The position numbers and the translations under genes were made by a program. Positions 7,963 to 15,539 of a stretch of 30,282 nucleotides of DNA are shown here, piece by piece. The stretch is from Akkermansiaceae bacterium UBA5688 (GTDB taxonomy: Bacteria; Verrucomicrobiota; Verrucomicrobiia; Verrucomicrobiales; Akkermansiaceae). The DNA is taken from positions 1-30,282 of the forward strand of contig DIHU01000224.1 in the NCBI GenBank assembly GCA_002420315.1. Direction: 5' to 3'. The notes under the pieces are model-generated. The model was not told the DNA's origin. It was given only the letters and a program-made list of their open reading frames with translations, and made no database searches. Position 1 is the stretch's first letter. Each line of letters begins with the position of its first letter.

Positions 7963-8556
7963 GTGAAACAGCGATTGATTGTGGCGACAAGGAATGCTCA
8001 TAAGGTCGGGGAAATTCGCGCCATTCTTTCCGCTTTTGAAGTTTTGGACTTGTCCGTTTTGAATGACCCTCCGGAGGTCGAGGAGACCGGTAAGACTTTT
8101 CTTGAAAACGCCACTCTCAAGGCTCTAGCAATCAGTGAGTTGACCGATGCTTTGGTTCTTTCTGACGATTCTGGATTGGAGGTTGATTCGTTAGGTGGGG
8201 ATCCGGGCGTTTATTCCTCACGCTATGCTGGAGAGGATGGGAATGATTCCCTAAATAATGAGAAACTACTCCGTGAAATGGATGGGCATAGTGAGCGCAC
8301 CGCTCGCTTTCGATGTGTAATCGTCTTGGCTCGAGGAGGAAATGTTCTCGCTGATTTTTCAGGTGCGGTTGAAGGGCGGATTCTTCAGAAAAAGCAGGGA
8401 AGGCGTGGTTTTGGCTATGATCCCTTGTTTGCTCCCGAAGGCGATAAAAGGTCTTTCGCTGAGCTTGGCGAAGAGATTAAAAATGGCATGAGCCACCGAT
8501 CTCGTGCTCTTGAAGGTGTGGCGGATTGGTTGTGTCAGCCCGGTGAAATCGATTGA
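7963..8556 (+). CDS. rdgB: RdgB/HAM1 family non-canonical purine NTP pyrophosphatase
   Basis: Cytoplasmic house-cleaning enzyme that hydrolyses dITP, ITP and XTP to the monophosphate and pyrophosphate, keeping deaminated purines out of DNA and RNA. It has 197 residues, the usual family size. Hallmarks are ATRNAHK at 8-14, LENA at 47-50, the metal and base-recognition motif SDDSGLEVDSLGG at 67-79, GRRGFGYDPLF near 146-156 and SHRSRAL near 176-182. The GTG start at 7963 is the only start that keeps the N-terminal strand MKQRLIVATRNAHK. The following small lipoprotein gene starts 29 bases after the stop codon and is probably co-transcribed. Confidence 0.95.
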   Translation: MKQRLIVATRNAHKVGEIRAILSAFEVLDLSVLNDPPEVEETGKTFLENATLKALAISELTDALVLSDDSGLEVDSLGGDPGVYSSRYAGEDGNDSLNNEKLLREMDGHSERTARFRCVIVLARGGNVLADFSGAVEGRILQKKQGRRGFGYDPLFAPEGDKRSFAELGEEIKNGMSHRSRALEGVADWLCQPGEID

Positions 8557-8585
8557 CATCGGTCATCAACTTGCAAGCTTGCGCC

Positions 8586-8768
8586 GTGAAGGCAGCCGTT
8601 TTGCTCCTTATTTTTTTAATGTTTTTCTTGATTGGTTGTGCTGTGGACTCCCGTTGGGGAGTTCGGAGTGAGCCTAATCAGCGTTTTCCTGGTTCATTTG
8701 GAGTCGATAGCCGCTGGGGTGAGCCCCGGAGTGGGCTGCTTAAGGCAATGGAGTGGCAGTATCAATAG
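8586..8768 (+). CDS. Small putative lipoprotein with a duplicated VDSRWG motif
   Basis: A possible 60-residue protein from the GTG at 8586. A hydrophobic stretch, AAVLLLIFLMFFLIGC, ends in a lipobox-like LIGC, so Cys18 would be lipidated and the mature chain would be only about 43 residues. The mature part repeats VDSRWG twice about 20 residues apart, separated by a Pro- and Arg-rich stretch. An in-frame TTG at 8553 would overlap the rdgB stop, but it would put 11 extra residues before the signal peptide. It lies between rdgB and the convergent GH78-like gene. No known function. The signal peptide and repeated motif make coding likely, but it is short enough that this remains uncertain. Confidence 0.55.
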   Translation: MKAAVLLLIFLMFFLIGCAVDSRWGVRSEPNQRFPGSFGVDSRWGEPRSGLLKAMEWQYQ

Positions 8769-8778
8769 AGCTTCTATC

Positions 8779-10407
8779 TTACTTAATTAAGAAAGAGTAT
8801 TTTCCTGATTGGGTGATAAGAGAGACTTTTCCATTTTTTCTTTCAATGATCTCGACCCCTTTTGCGTCAGCGATTTCATTCCCACTTTCGGTGATTTTTT
8901 GATTTTTCCCGATTGGTAAAATGACTCTCGAAAGAGCGCCAGTTGGAATCATAACCTCTGCTTTGAGTGCCGAGTCAGGAGCAAGTTTTTTCCAGTAAAC
9001 CGAGATTTGTCCGGTTGGCGAATCGTGGTAGGCCCTCACCCATGACAGAGAATCATTGGAAGGGATGCGGGGAGAAATGATTACTTGATTGAATCCGGGG
9101 GCTATTGTGTCGATTCCTGCCACGAAAGTCATGAGCCACTCAGCGATTCCGCTTTCGGTATAGTTTTTTTGTTCTTCTGCGTTGAGACTAGTCAGACTTT
9201 TTAGTGCTAGATCTTGATTTCCTGTCAACGACAGGACACCCGGAAGAAAATGAGCTCCGATAGGGCCGACTTTGGATCCATTTTTCGTGACCAAGGCGAT
9301 TAAGTCGGCGAGGACTTTGGCTTTTTGTTCAGGATTTAGAACGGCACTTCGGAGTGCCAGAACGTGGCCGGTTTGTGATTTTGATTTCAGAGAGCCATCT
9401 TTGTTGACGAACTGGCGTTCAAAACTTTTGCGTATCCGAGATGCGTAAACTTGGAAGCGAATAGCTTTTTGTGGCTGCACGGCGGGCAAAGCTAGTTCGA
9501 GAATCAGGCGGCAGCTGAATCCAAGGTAGCAGAGATCAATAAATTCAGCTGCTACGTCTTCCGAGTCAGCGATTCCTCCCCATTTGGTTCCCTTCAGAAG
9601 TGTATCTTGTGCTTCGCGTGCAATGATATGTCCCTCGTAAGCATCCCAACGGGATCGAGTCGGTTGGGCATCTCCACTCATCCACCATAGTGGGTGGGTG
9701 ACAAGAACTCCTGAGTCAGACGAGACCGGAGCGGTAGTTTGAGCTCCGGGATAGATAGGGAAAAAATTGTCTTTGGTGATTTCAGAATCCATCAAGCGAA
9801 GCCATTCGGTGAGGTGAGGAACGGAATCGAAGTGATAGAGAAATGCCCGGGCAGATCGATGGACTGCACTGCCATCTCCTAGGGCGGCAACATCACCCTC
9901 TGTGAATGCGTCAAGACGCTTTTCAAGATTGGCAATGCTCTGTCTGTAAAGTTGGTTAAGTTTCTCGGAGCTGCTTTCAAAGCCTGATATCCGGCCTGGC
10001 TTTAAAAGCTTCGCTTGTTCACCAACGACAAAGGTTGCAATTTTACTCCAGCCGCTAGGACGATCCTGCTTGTCCCAGACACGAACTTTCCAATGAACTT
10101 TTTGCCCTTTTTTGAGTGGTTTACCCTGCCACGAGACTAGTAGTTTGGCAGCTCCCTGTTGTTTTTTTGTCGCCCAGAGATCAGCTTTTTCCTCATCGAG
10201 TTTTTCTTGGGTCGTAGCGGCGAGGATCTCGTAAGCCCTCTGGAAGTTTCCCCGCTCGTCGGAATCAAGTTGCCAACTTAATCTTGGGGAATTTGAAACT
10301 CCAATTGGGTTGGTTGCAGATTCGGTCCGGAGCCCTTTTACTTCAAGGGGTGCACCTAAAGAGCAAATTGTGGAGCAAACGAGAGCTGTTAGGAAAGCTT
10401 GTTTCAT
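8779..10407 (-). CDS. GH78 (alpha-L-rhamnosidase)-like secreted protein lacking catalytic motifs
   Basis: A 542-residue exported protein related to GH78 rhamnosidases but shorter than the usual 700-1000 residues. The start at 10407 begins a signal peptide, MKQAFLTALVCSTICSLGA. Residues about 20-135 form the N-terminal Fn3-like domain of GH78 enzymes (NPIGVSNSPRLSWQL, YEILAATT, VHWKVRVWD). The next family domain, a carbohydrate-binding jelly roll, is absent. The (alpha/alpha)6 barrel follows directly (SSSEKLNQLYRQS) and ends in the usual C-terminal beta domain (EWLMTFVAGID, APGFNQVIISPR). The acid motif DERLGWTGD is replaced by EGDVAALGDGSA, and the stretch that should carry the catalytic-base glutamate is missing. 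The reading frame is intact, so this is more likely a pseudoenzyme than a broken gene. Confidence 0.82.
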   Translation of the reverse strand: MKQAFLTALVCSTICSLGAPLEVKGLRTESATNPIGVSNSPRLSWQLDSDERGNFQRAYEILAATTQEKLDEEKADLWATKKQQGAAKLLVSWQGKPLKKGQKVHWKVRVWDKQDRPSGWSKIATFVVGEQAKLLKPGRISGFESSSEKLNQLYRQSIANLEKRLDAFTEGDVAALGDGSAVHRSARAFLYHFDSVPHLTEWLRLMDSEITKDNFFPIYPGAQTTAPVSSDSGVLVTHPLWWMSGDAQPTRSRWDAYEGHIIAREAQDTLLKGTKWGGIADSEDVAAEFIDLCYLGFSCRLILELALPAVQPQKAIRFQVYASRIRKSFERQFVNKDGSLKSKSQTGHVLALRSAVLNPEQKAKVLADLIALVTKNGSKVGPIGAHFLPGVLSLTGNQDLALKSLTSLNAEEQKNYTESGIAEWLMTFVAGIDTIAPGFNQVIISPRIPSNDSLSWVRAYHDSPTGQISVYWKKLAPDSALKAEVMIPTGALSRVILPIGKNQKITESGNEIADAKGVEIIERKNGKVSLITQSGKYSFLIK

Positions 10408-10473
10408 TGGGAGTAAGAAAACCTGCCGAGCTCCAGTGTGCAAGCAGACAAACGGACTCTGGCTACGTGATTA

Positions 10474-11124
10474 CTAATCGAGCTGACTCCACATTTTTTC
10501 AAATTTTTCAATAAAGCTCCTCACGAGTTGTGGATTATTGGTAATTACGATATTTTCGTCGTTTTCCGCGGCGGCCGCGCGAGTCCAATTATAGCTTCCT
10601 GTGAGGAGGAGGTCTTGATCAGAAATGGCAAACTTGTGGTGCATGTGGGCATCTGTCCGGTCGAGCCGGCAATCTATTCCTGATTTTGAGAGATAGGTGA
10701 GATCCGACCCTGAATCCAGTGATTTGTCGTTGTCGGAGATAATTCTAATTTTCACACCGCGGGCTTGGGCTTCTTCCAAGCGACGCACGATTCGGTTGTC
10801 GGTAATGGTAAAAACACAAATATCGAGGGCTTTACGACTTTCGCTAATCAGTTGGCGGATCCGGTGGAGGCAGTCGTTCCCCGGGCTAAAAAATGCGGAA
10901 GCCCTGGTTTTATTTTCATTCGTATAGAGCAGTTTGATGAACCCTTGAAGCCAGTCGAGAGCGGTGATTTGTCCGAATTCATTGATGGCTTCTTGCGTCA
11001 ATTTGAAAGCAAGTTTTCGAGCTTTGGCTTGCTCGATCGCATTTCCTGCGATCTGCGATAGATGATTTTTAAGGTTCTTTTTCTCGGATCGACTCAGGGC
11101 GAAATCTTCGATTGACTCCTTCAT
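10474..11124 (-). CDS. Phospholipase D-like protein with a single HKD motif
   Basis: About 216 residues if started at the ATG at 11124, which has GGAAG six bases upstream. An ATG at 11145 and a GTG at 11175 are alternatives in the same frame. The first 75 residues are helical and unassigned. Residues about 76-210 form one PLD domain of the Nuc/mitochondrial cardiolipin-hydrolase type: ICVFTITD at 102-109, GVKIRIISD at 123-131, the catalytic HxKxxxxD as His162, Lys164 and Asp169, then LLTGSYNWTRAA with GSYN. Single-HKD members normally dimerise to form one active site and cleave nucleic acid or phospholipid phosphodiesters. There is no signal peptide, so it is probably cytoplasmic. No flanking gene points to a restriction or defence role. 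Confidence 0.85.
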   Translation of the reverse strand: MKESIEDFALSRSEKKNLKNHLSQIAGNAIEQAKARKLAFKLTQEAINEFGQITALDWLQGFIKLLYTNENKTRASAFFSPGNDCLHRIRQLISESRKALDICVFTITDNRIVRRLEEAQARGVKIRIISDNDKSLDSGSDLTYLSKSGIDCRLDRTDAHMHHKFAISDQDLLLTGSYNWTRAAAAENDENIVITNNPQLVRSFIEKFEKMWSQLD

Positions 11125-11339
11125 ACAAACTTCCAACTCAAACATCTCAAAAAGACCGTAACGAAAAGTTAACACTGTGACAATGATGGTTGCTCCACTA
11201 AGTTTCCTATACTTCTGTGATTAGTCCGAGATTCTTTGAAAAAATAATGCCAATTGAATAGGCCCCCTTGTCCATGAGGAGATGGCCTACTTGCCATGCA
11301 AGTGGTTAGCGATTCAAATAAGAATCTTAAAGATCCGTA

Positions 11340-12266
11340 TTATTCACTCTCTTGTGTTTCTCCCTCAGGAGTCCCGCCTTCGACAAGAGTCGTAAATTGA
11401 GCGATCCACTTAGGGGCGGATTTGTGAGTAAGGTGCTTCTTTAGATGCTCGAGCATCCTGAGAGCACCTCCGCGTTGGTCGCCGGCTTCAAAGAGATCTA
11501 CCTCCATAGCCCAAGTTAAACTTGGGCGACCTTCAATGAGCCATTTTTCGAAGGCTGGTTTGCGATCACGATCACCACTCGCTTCGTTAGTCCATTTCTC
11601 GAGCAGGTTTCCTTCGTGCTCGACTCGCTTGAGCCACGCTTTGCGGAGCGAGTCGAGTGTTTTAGGGGTCCGGAGTGGAGGGAGGATAACGTTCTCGTAG
11701 AGATCAGCTATATCGAGTGGAGATTTCGGCCAAGTATCAATTTCGATAGTGCCGACCGAGTAGGCATCAGCAAATATACTACTCAAGGGATCACTTCGGA
11801 GAAGCTGATCTTGCCCTTTGAGATCTTCGGCGTCCCGAATGATCGCTTCTAGAACAGCAACTCCCTTGGCTGAGAGGACGGAAATGTCATCTAGTTGTGC
11901 TGCCTCCAGGGTCAGCACTAGCCAATTCAGTTGATGCCGGAGCGCGAGACGAAAAGCGGGACTATCGCCGCGCTCCTTGTGGCGCTTTTTCCATTCGCGA
12001 AACTCACTCGCTTTCCGTAGTTGATCTTCATATCGGACTTTCTCGATGCAGTTAAGATAGAGCTCATGTGCTGCAGCCGAACTTTCGCGGGCTTTTCGGA
12101 AAGCTGAAAGAGCAACCCCATACCGACCTTTGACTGTGCTATCGGAGGTGCCTTGAACTTCCTTGAGCTTTTCAAGAAGAAGCTCACGATCGAGTTCTGA
12201 GAGCGGTTTCTCCTGTCCGTTGGCTGGAAGCAGCAGCGAACAAATAAGTGAGGCAATATATTTCAT
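11340..12266 (-). CDS. Exported helical hypothetical protein
   Basis: A 308-residue protein of unknown function. The start at 12266 gives a signal peptide MKYIASLICSLLLPANGQ; an upstream in-frame start at 12344 would place 26 residues before it. The mature chain is almost entirely predicted helix and rich in charged residues. Segments such as EWKKRHKERGDSPAFRLAL, LNWLVLTLEAAQ and YENVILPPLR are the recognisable landmarks. The last residues (EGGTPEGETQESE) are an acidic tail. I recall similar uncharacterised exported proteins in Verrucomicrobiota, but I know of no function. It is upstream of the PLD gene on the same strand, with a 215-base gap to that gene's chosen start, so they need not be one operon. 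Confidence 0.75.
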   Translation of the reverse strand: MKYIASLICSLLLPANGQEKPLSELDRELLLEKLKEVQGTSDSTVKGRYGVALSAFRKARESSAAAHELYLNCIEKVRYEDQLRKASEFREWKKRHKERGDSPAFRLALRHQLNWLVLTLEAAQLDDISVLSAKGVAVLEAIIRDAEDLKGQDQLLRSDPLSSIFADAYSVGTIEIDTWPKSPLDIADLYENVILPPLRTPKTLDSLRKAWLKRVEHEGNLLEKWTNEASGDRDRKPAFEKWLIEGRPSLTWAMEVDLFEAGDQRGGALRMLEHLKKHLTHKSAPKWIAQFTTLVEGGTPEGETQESE

Positions 12267-12474
12267 AAACGAGGGTATAGGTTGGAGACCTTGAACTGTT
12301 AAATTTGGATAATTCAAATAAACATGACTCCGAATTTTGTCCAAGTGATAGTTTTATTTCGCAGGAGCTTTAAGGGTGTAAGTAGTTGCTAAAGGGAGGG
12401 GGTTAATTAGCTATTGCGTTCGATAGGCCTTTGCCCCTTTTTCTTTATACTCTGGCATTTCGGGCAAAAAGTAG

Positions 12475-12509
12475 AAAACAAAAAAGGACCATGAGAGTTC
12501 TCATGGTCC
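12475..12509 (-). terminator. Strong intrinsic terminator of the rpmH-rnpA-yidD-yidC operon
   Basis: GGACCATGAGA (12486-12496) and TCTCATGGTCC (12499-12509) are a perfect 11-bp inverted repeat with a 2-base centre, so in RNA about 10 bp with a 4-base loop. Read on the minus strand, the stem is followed at once by TTTTTTGTTTT. It lies 41 bases after the yidC stop codon, the classic arrangement for Rho-independent termination. Confidence 0.88.
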
Positions 12510-12550
12510 ATTGCTGACTGATTCCTGTTAGAGTGGCGAGTGTTTTGGCA

Positions 12551-14404
12551 CTACCCTCCAGTCTTGGGGGCGCGAGGTTTTTTGGGCTTAGCTTGTTTTT
12601 GGCCAGGCCGCTGTCCGAGCCCTCTTTTTTTCTGTTGCTTTTGAGCTTCCTCAGCTTTTTCGGCGAGTCTCTGGGCCCAGCTTTTTTTACCTGCTTTCTT
12701 AGAGGTTTTCAATTCGGGCTCTGGCAACTTTTGCATGAGCCAAGTTTGGCCGATAGAGAAGATGTTTTGGGTGGTCCAGTAAAGGGCAAGAGCAGATGCG
12801 AAGTTGTAACAGAAAAAGAAGAAAATGAGCGGCATTAGCATGAAGATGCGCTGCTGCATCTTATCACCGGTTTTTGGTGTGATCTGCATTTGAATAACCA
12901 TCGTGACAGCCATCAAGATAGGGAGGATATTAAGAGGCAGTCCCATAATATAGGTGACTGTATCTGGCTGTGAAAGATCCTTAACCCAGCCGAGAAAGGG
13001 CTGGTTACGAAGCTCAACGGCATATTGAAGCATATTGTAAAACCCGAAGAAGATGGGGATCTGCACTAGCATGGGAAGGCACCCTCCCATCGGGTTGACC
13101 CCGAACTGCCGGTAAAGCTTCATCATCTCCTGGTTCATTTTGTTGGGATCGTCAGGATACTTTTCTTTGAGTGCCGCGATCTTAGGTTGGAGCTTGGACA
13201 TCCGCTTCATGGTCCGAGTCGACTTGGCGTGGAGAGGCCACATAAAGGTTCGAATAATGAGAGTAAGAACGACAATAGCCCATCCCCAAGACCAGTCATT
13301 ATCTTCTCCGCCGAAGAGATTGGATAGCTTGTTGAGCGTCCAATTGAGTGGGCGGCTGATCCATCCAAAAATTCCGTAGTCCATGACGTGCCCTTTGTCT
13401 CCGTCGAGGCTACGAATGAGCGCGTTGTTTTTTGGCCCCATGAAAACATCGAAGATGTATTCACGGCTTTGTCCGGCAGGGATAGCTTCCTCGGGAAGTG
13501 AAAGGTAGGTGTTAAAAGCTTTGACCATCTTACTTCCGCGCGATGCGGGAAGGTCAACATCTACCGGGATAGCACGAAAGGTGGCGGGGTAGGGTTTCTC
13601 CGGGGTGATAATGGTTGCAAAGAATTGGTTTTCCACTCCGGTGAAGAGCAGGTTTTGCTCGAAGCTCGTACGAAACTCGGTGGCGTCTGCCCCAAAAAAT
13701 GAGCTGAAGTAACCAGTTGTCTCGGAATCGTAATCACCATTTTCATTCCAAAAGAAGTTGAGGTAGTTGGAACGCTCATCTTCATAGGTAGGGGCAGCTG
13801 AACCATTAAAAATCGCAACGTCTTTCAGTGAAATTTCGCCGTTGGTTGTATTCTCAAGGATCAGCTTAAACTTTAGCCGGTACGGGCTTCCGGCAGACTC
13901 ATCTTCGACAACTGTCCAAGTTTTCTGCGCGATCAGGTTGTTGGAAAGAGAGCCTTTGTAGGTAATCGAGGCCTCAGATTTACTAATCTCGTCCGGGTCA
14001 TAGTAGCCTTTCTCTAGGCTTTCTCCAGAGATCTTAGTGATGGCGCCGATACGATTAAGTCCGAGATCGTTCATTGTGATCAGCCCGTCTCCAGAGAATG
14101 CCTTTTCTTCGAGGAACTTGTTTTGAACGATGCCGCCTTCGAGATTCGAAAGTGTGAAGACACTAGCTGGGGTCGCAATTTCGTGTTTTTCCGCTGTTCC
14201 AATGTCTTCAGGAATGGGGCGGGGCTTGACGGTGACAGAAGGGATTTTTTCTGTCGGGGCTTTTTCGGCATCCCGTGCTTTCTTTTCTGCCTGCTCTGCG
14301 AGCTCAGCTTCCCGCTGTCTTTTTGCGTTTTCGCCTGTGTAGTGGAGATTAAGAGCCAGTAAAATGGCGCAGATTGTGACGACGATCCAAGCTTTTCGAT
14401 CCAT
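12551..14404 (-). CDS. yidC: Membrane protein insertase YidC
   Basis: YidC/Oxa1 insertase, 617 residues, which inserts and folds inner-membrane proteins alone or with SecYEG. The N-terminal transmembrane anchor (WIVVTICAILLALNL) is followed by a charged linker and the large periplasmic beta-sandwich domain found in Gram-negative YidC (about 70-360). The conserved Oxa1 core follows: GWAIVVLTLIIRTFMWPL with the functional arginine, the cytoplasmic hairpin STRTMKRMSKLQPKIAALKEKY, NPMGGCLPMLVQIPIFFGFY, then the remaining membrane helices ending ALALYWTTQNIFSI. The C-terminus is basic (about 60 residues rich in Lys, Gln and Pro), which in other YidC proteins helps ribosome binding. It is the last gene of the operon, two bases after yidD. 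Confidence 0.97.
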   Translation of the reverse strand: MDRKAWIVVTICAILLALNLHYTGENAKRQREAELAEQAEKKARDAEKAPTEKIPSVTVKPRPIPEDIGTAEKHEIATPASVFTLSNLEGGIVQNKFLEEKAFSGDGLITMNDLGLNRIGAITKISGESLEKGYYDPDEISKSEASITYKGSLSNNLIAQKTWTVVEDESAGSPYRLKFKLILENTTNGEISLKDVAIFNGSAAPTYEDERSNYLNFFWNENGDYDSETTGYFSSFFGADATEFRTSFEQNLLFTGVENQFFATIITPEKPYPATFRAIPVDVDLPASRGSKMVKAFNTYLSLPEEAIPAGQSREYIFDVFMGPKNNALIRSLDGDKGHVMDYGIFGWISRPLNWTLNKLSNLFGGEDNDWSWGWAIVVLTLIIRTFMWPLHAKSTRTMKRMSKLQPKIAALKEKYPDDPNKMNQEMMKLYRQFGVNPMGGCLPMLVQIPIFFGFYNMLQYAVELRNQPFLGWVKDLSQPDTVTYIMGLPLNILPILMAVTMVIQMQITPKTGDKMQQRIFMLMPLIFFFFCYNFASALALYWTTQNIFSIGQTWLMQKLPEPELKTSKKAGKKSWAQRLAEKAEEAQKQQKKRGLGQRPGQKQAKPKKPRAPKTGG

Positions 14405-14406
14405 GA

Positions 14407-14685
14407 TCAGTTGTGGGTAGTGGGAGAATTTTTCGAGGAGGCTTTAGAGCCTCCGGTTGATGAGACGGGGTCATAACCGCAGCCACCCCAAGGATGACAG
14501 CGTAAAATCCGCCGAATTCCAAGGTAGGTGCCTTTGAGCGAGCCATAGGATTCGACGGCTTCAAGAAAATAGTGGGAGCAGGAAGGGGTGTAACGGCACC
14601 CGCAATTAGGTCCGCCTAAGGCATGCAGCACGGGGCGGATAAAGATCTGGTAGCCACGAATGATCAGTCGAATAAGAAATTTCAT
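14407..14685 (-). CDS. yidD: Membrane protein insertion efficiency factor YidD
   Basis: YidD, 92 residues, a small membrane-associated factor that helps YidC insert proteins. The family core is complete: MKFLIRLIIRGYQIFIRP as an amphipathic N-terminal helix, then CRYTPSCSHYFLEAV and the CHPWGGCGYDPV segment. The ATG overlaps the rnpA stop as ATGA (14682-14685), suggesting translational coupling, and the stop lies two bases before yidC. The position between rnpA and yidC is the standard one for this gene. Confidence 0.96.
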   Translation of the reverse strand: MKFLIRLIIRGYQIFIRPVLHALGGPNCGCRYTPSCSHYFLEAVESYGSLKGTYLGIRRILRCHPWGGCGYDPVSSTGGSKASSKNSPTTHN

Positions 14686-15047
14686 GAGGGATCTATGGGC
14701 TGTTCGTGCCAGATTTTAAGTTTTTTGGCGGTTTTGATCCAATCGGCTTCGAGCTGCTGGAAGGTCGCTTGTGAGGCTCTCCAGCGGGCGATGGTAACGA
14801 GCATGACGTTTTGGTGGAGATTGTCGCCATGTTTTCGGATGATTTCACGAAATCTGCGTCTGAGAAGATTACGGGTGACGGCTTTTCCTGCCTTTTTGGA
14901 AGTGATGAGGCCAAAACGGCGGTCAAGAGCCATCTCTCCCTCAAGTTTCCCAAGAACGAGATATTTCCCGGCAGCAGATTTCCCCCCGTTACGAACGATT
15001 TGAAACTCGCCCCATTGGCGCATTCGCCTTTTCCGGGTCAGTCTCAT
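14682..15047 (-). CDS. rnpA: Ribonuclease P protein component
   Basis: RNase P protein subunit, 121 residues, which binds the catalytic RNA and helps it cleave the 5' leader from tRNA precursors. The start MRLTRKRRMRQWGEF is typical, and the RNR signature is visible as RNLLRRRFRE at 59-68. The family beta strands FGLITSKKAGKAVTRN and NVMLVTIARW are present. It overlaps yidD by four bases and follows rpmH after 63 bases. The RNA subunit gene is not in this window. Confidence 0.95.
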   Translation of the reverse strand: MRLTRKRRMRQWGEFQIVRNGGKSAAGKYLVLGKLEGEMALDRRFGLITSKKAGKAVTRNLLRRRFREIIRKHGDNLHQNVMLVTIARWRASQATFQQLEADWIKTAKKLKIWHEQPIDPS

Positions 15048-15110
15048 GACTGGAAAAAAATCCCAATGTAAGCAGGTGAGGTCCCACGAGAGGAGCGGGA
15101 CAAAACCAAC

Positions 15111-15296
15111 TTACTTGGTGTTGTTTTGCACCGTATGGCGCTTGAAGTGAATCTCGGCACCTTTTGGAAGTAGGCGCTTCCGACCTTTGCGGCGACGGCT
15201 CTTGAGGATGCCACGTCCCGCTTTGGTAGCCATGCGAGCACGGAAACCGTGTTGCTTCTTGCGGGTGCGCTTGGAAGGCTGATATGTCATTTTCAT
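15111..15296 (-). CDS. rpmH: 50S ribosomal protein L34, C-terminally extended
   Basis: Ribosomal protein L34 of the large subunit. Residues 1-43 match the family closely (MKMTYQPSKRTRKKQHGFR, then ARMATKAGRGILKSRRRKGR and KRL). The family usually ends there at 44-46 residues. This protein runs on to 61 residues with a basic tail, LLPKGAEIHFKRHTVQNNTK. The reading frame of the tail is intact and ends before rnpA. It is the first gene of the rpmH-rnpA-yidD-yidC operon, with a candidate promoter at 15354-15381. Confidence 0.95.
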   Translation of the reverse strand: MKMTYQPSKRTRKKQHGFRARMATKAGRGILKSRRRKGRKRLLPKGAEIHFKRHTVQNNTK

Positions 15297-15353
15297 GGCC
15301 GTAAAGAAAAGATAAGTTTTTGAAAAATCCGGCTAAAAGGAGCGGGGAGGCGG

Positions 15354-15381
15354 AGACTAGCTTGCGGAAACCGCTTGTCAA
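15354..15381 (-). promoter_or_regulatory. rpmH: Candidate sigma-70-type promoter for rpmH
   Basis: On the minus strand a perfect -35 box TTGACA (15381-15376) is followed after 16 bases by TAGTCT (15359-15354), a weak -10 box. This would start transcription near 15347, about 50 bases before the rpmH ATG. The -35 match is exact, but the -10 is poor and the spacing is one base short. Confidence 0.4.
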
Positions 15382-15431
15382 CCCATCGTGGATGGTTTTT
15401 CTGAAAAGATCATAGAATTACTTAAGATCAA

Positions 15432-15473
15432 ATATTGGAGCGGCTTTCGCTACCCAATATGGAGCAAGACTCC
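15432..15473 (+). promoter_or_regulatory. Two consecutive hairpins upstream of the small membrane protein gene
   Basis: ATATTGG (15432-15438) plus AGCG (15439-15442) pairs with CGCT (15448-15451) and CCAATAT (15454-15460), with a GCTTT loop and a two-base bulge. Directly after it, GGAG (15461-15464) pairs with CTCC (15470-15473). No T run follows. It is in the divergent gap between rpmH and the 77-residue gene and could be a leader structure of the latter. Function unknown. Confidence 0.3.
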
Positions 15474-15539
15474 TCGGTTTGAGCTAGAATGGGGTTAATT
15501 GCCGGTTTCTCCCTGCAAATGTTGTGCTAAGCTCCTGTC

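Noticed and set aside
10474..11124. PLD protein as part of a defence system such as DISARM
   Set aside because: DISARM needs a methylase, helicase and other drm genes, none of which are here; neighbours are unrelated.
11289..11303. ACTTGC-CAT-GCAAGT hairpin between the helical hypothetical and the PLD gene
   Set aside because: Good six-bp stem but no T tract on either strand; not enough to call a terminator.
13207..13560. Second open frame inside yidC and others inside trpB, the PVC haem gene and the fucose genes
   Set aside because: All overlap well-supported genes and translate to low-complexity, composition-biased proteins.
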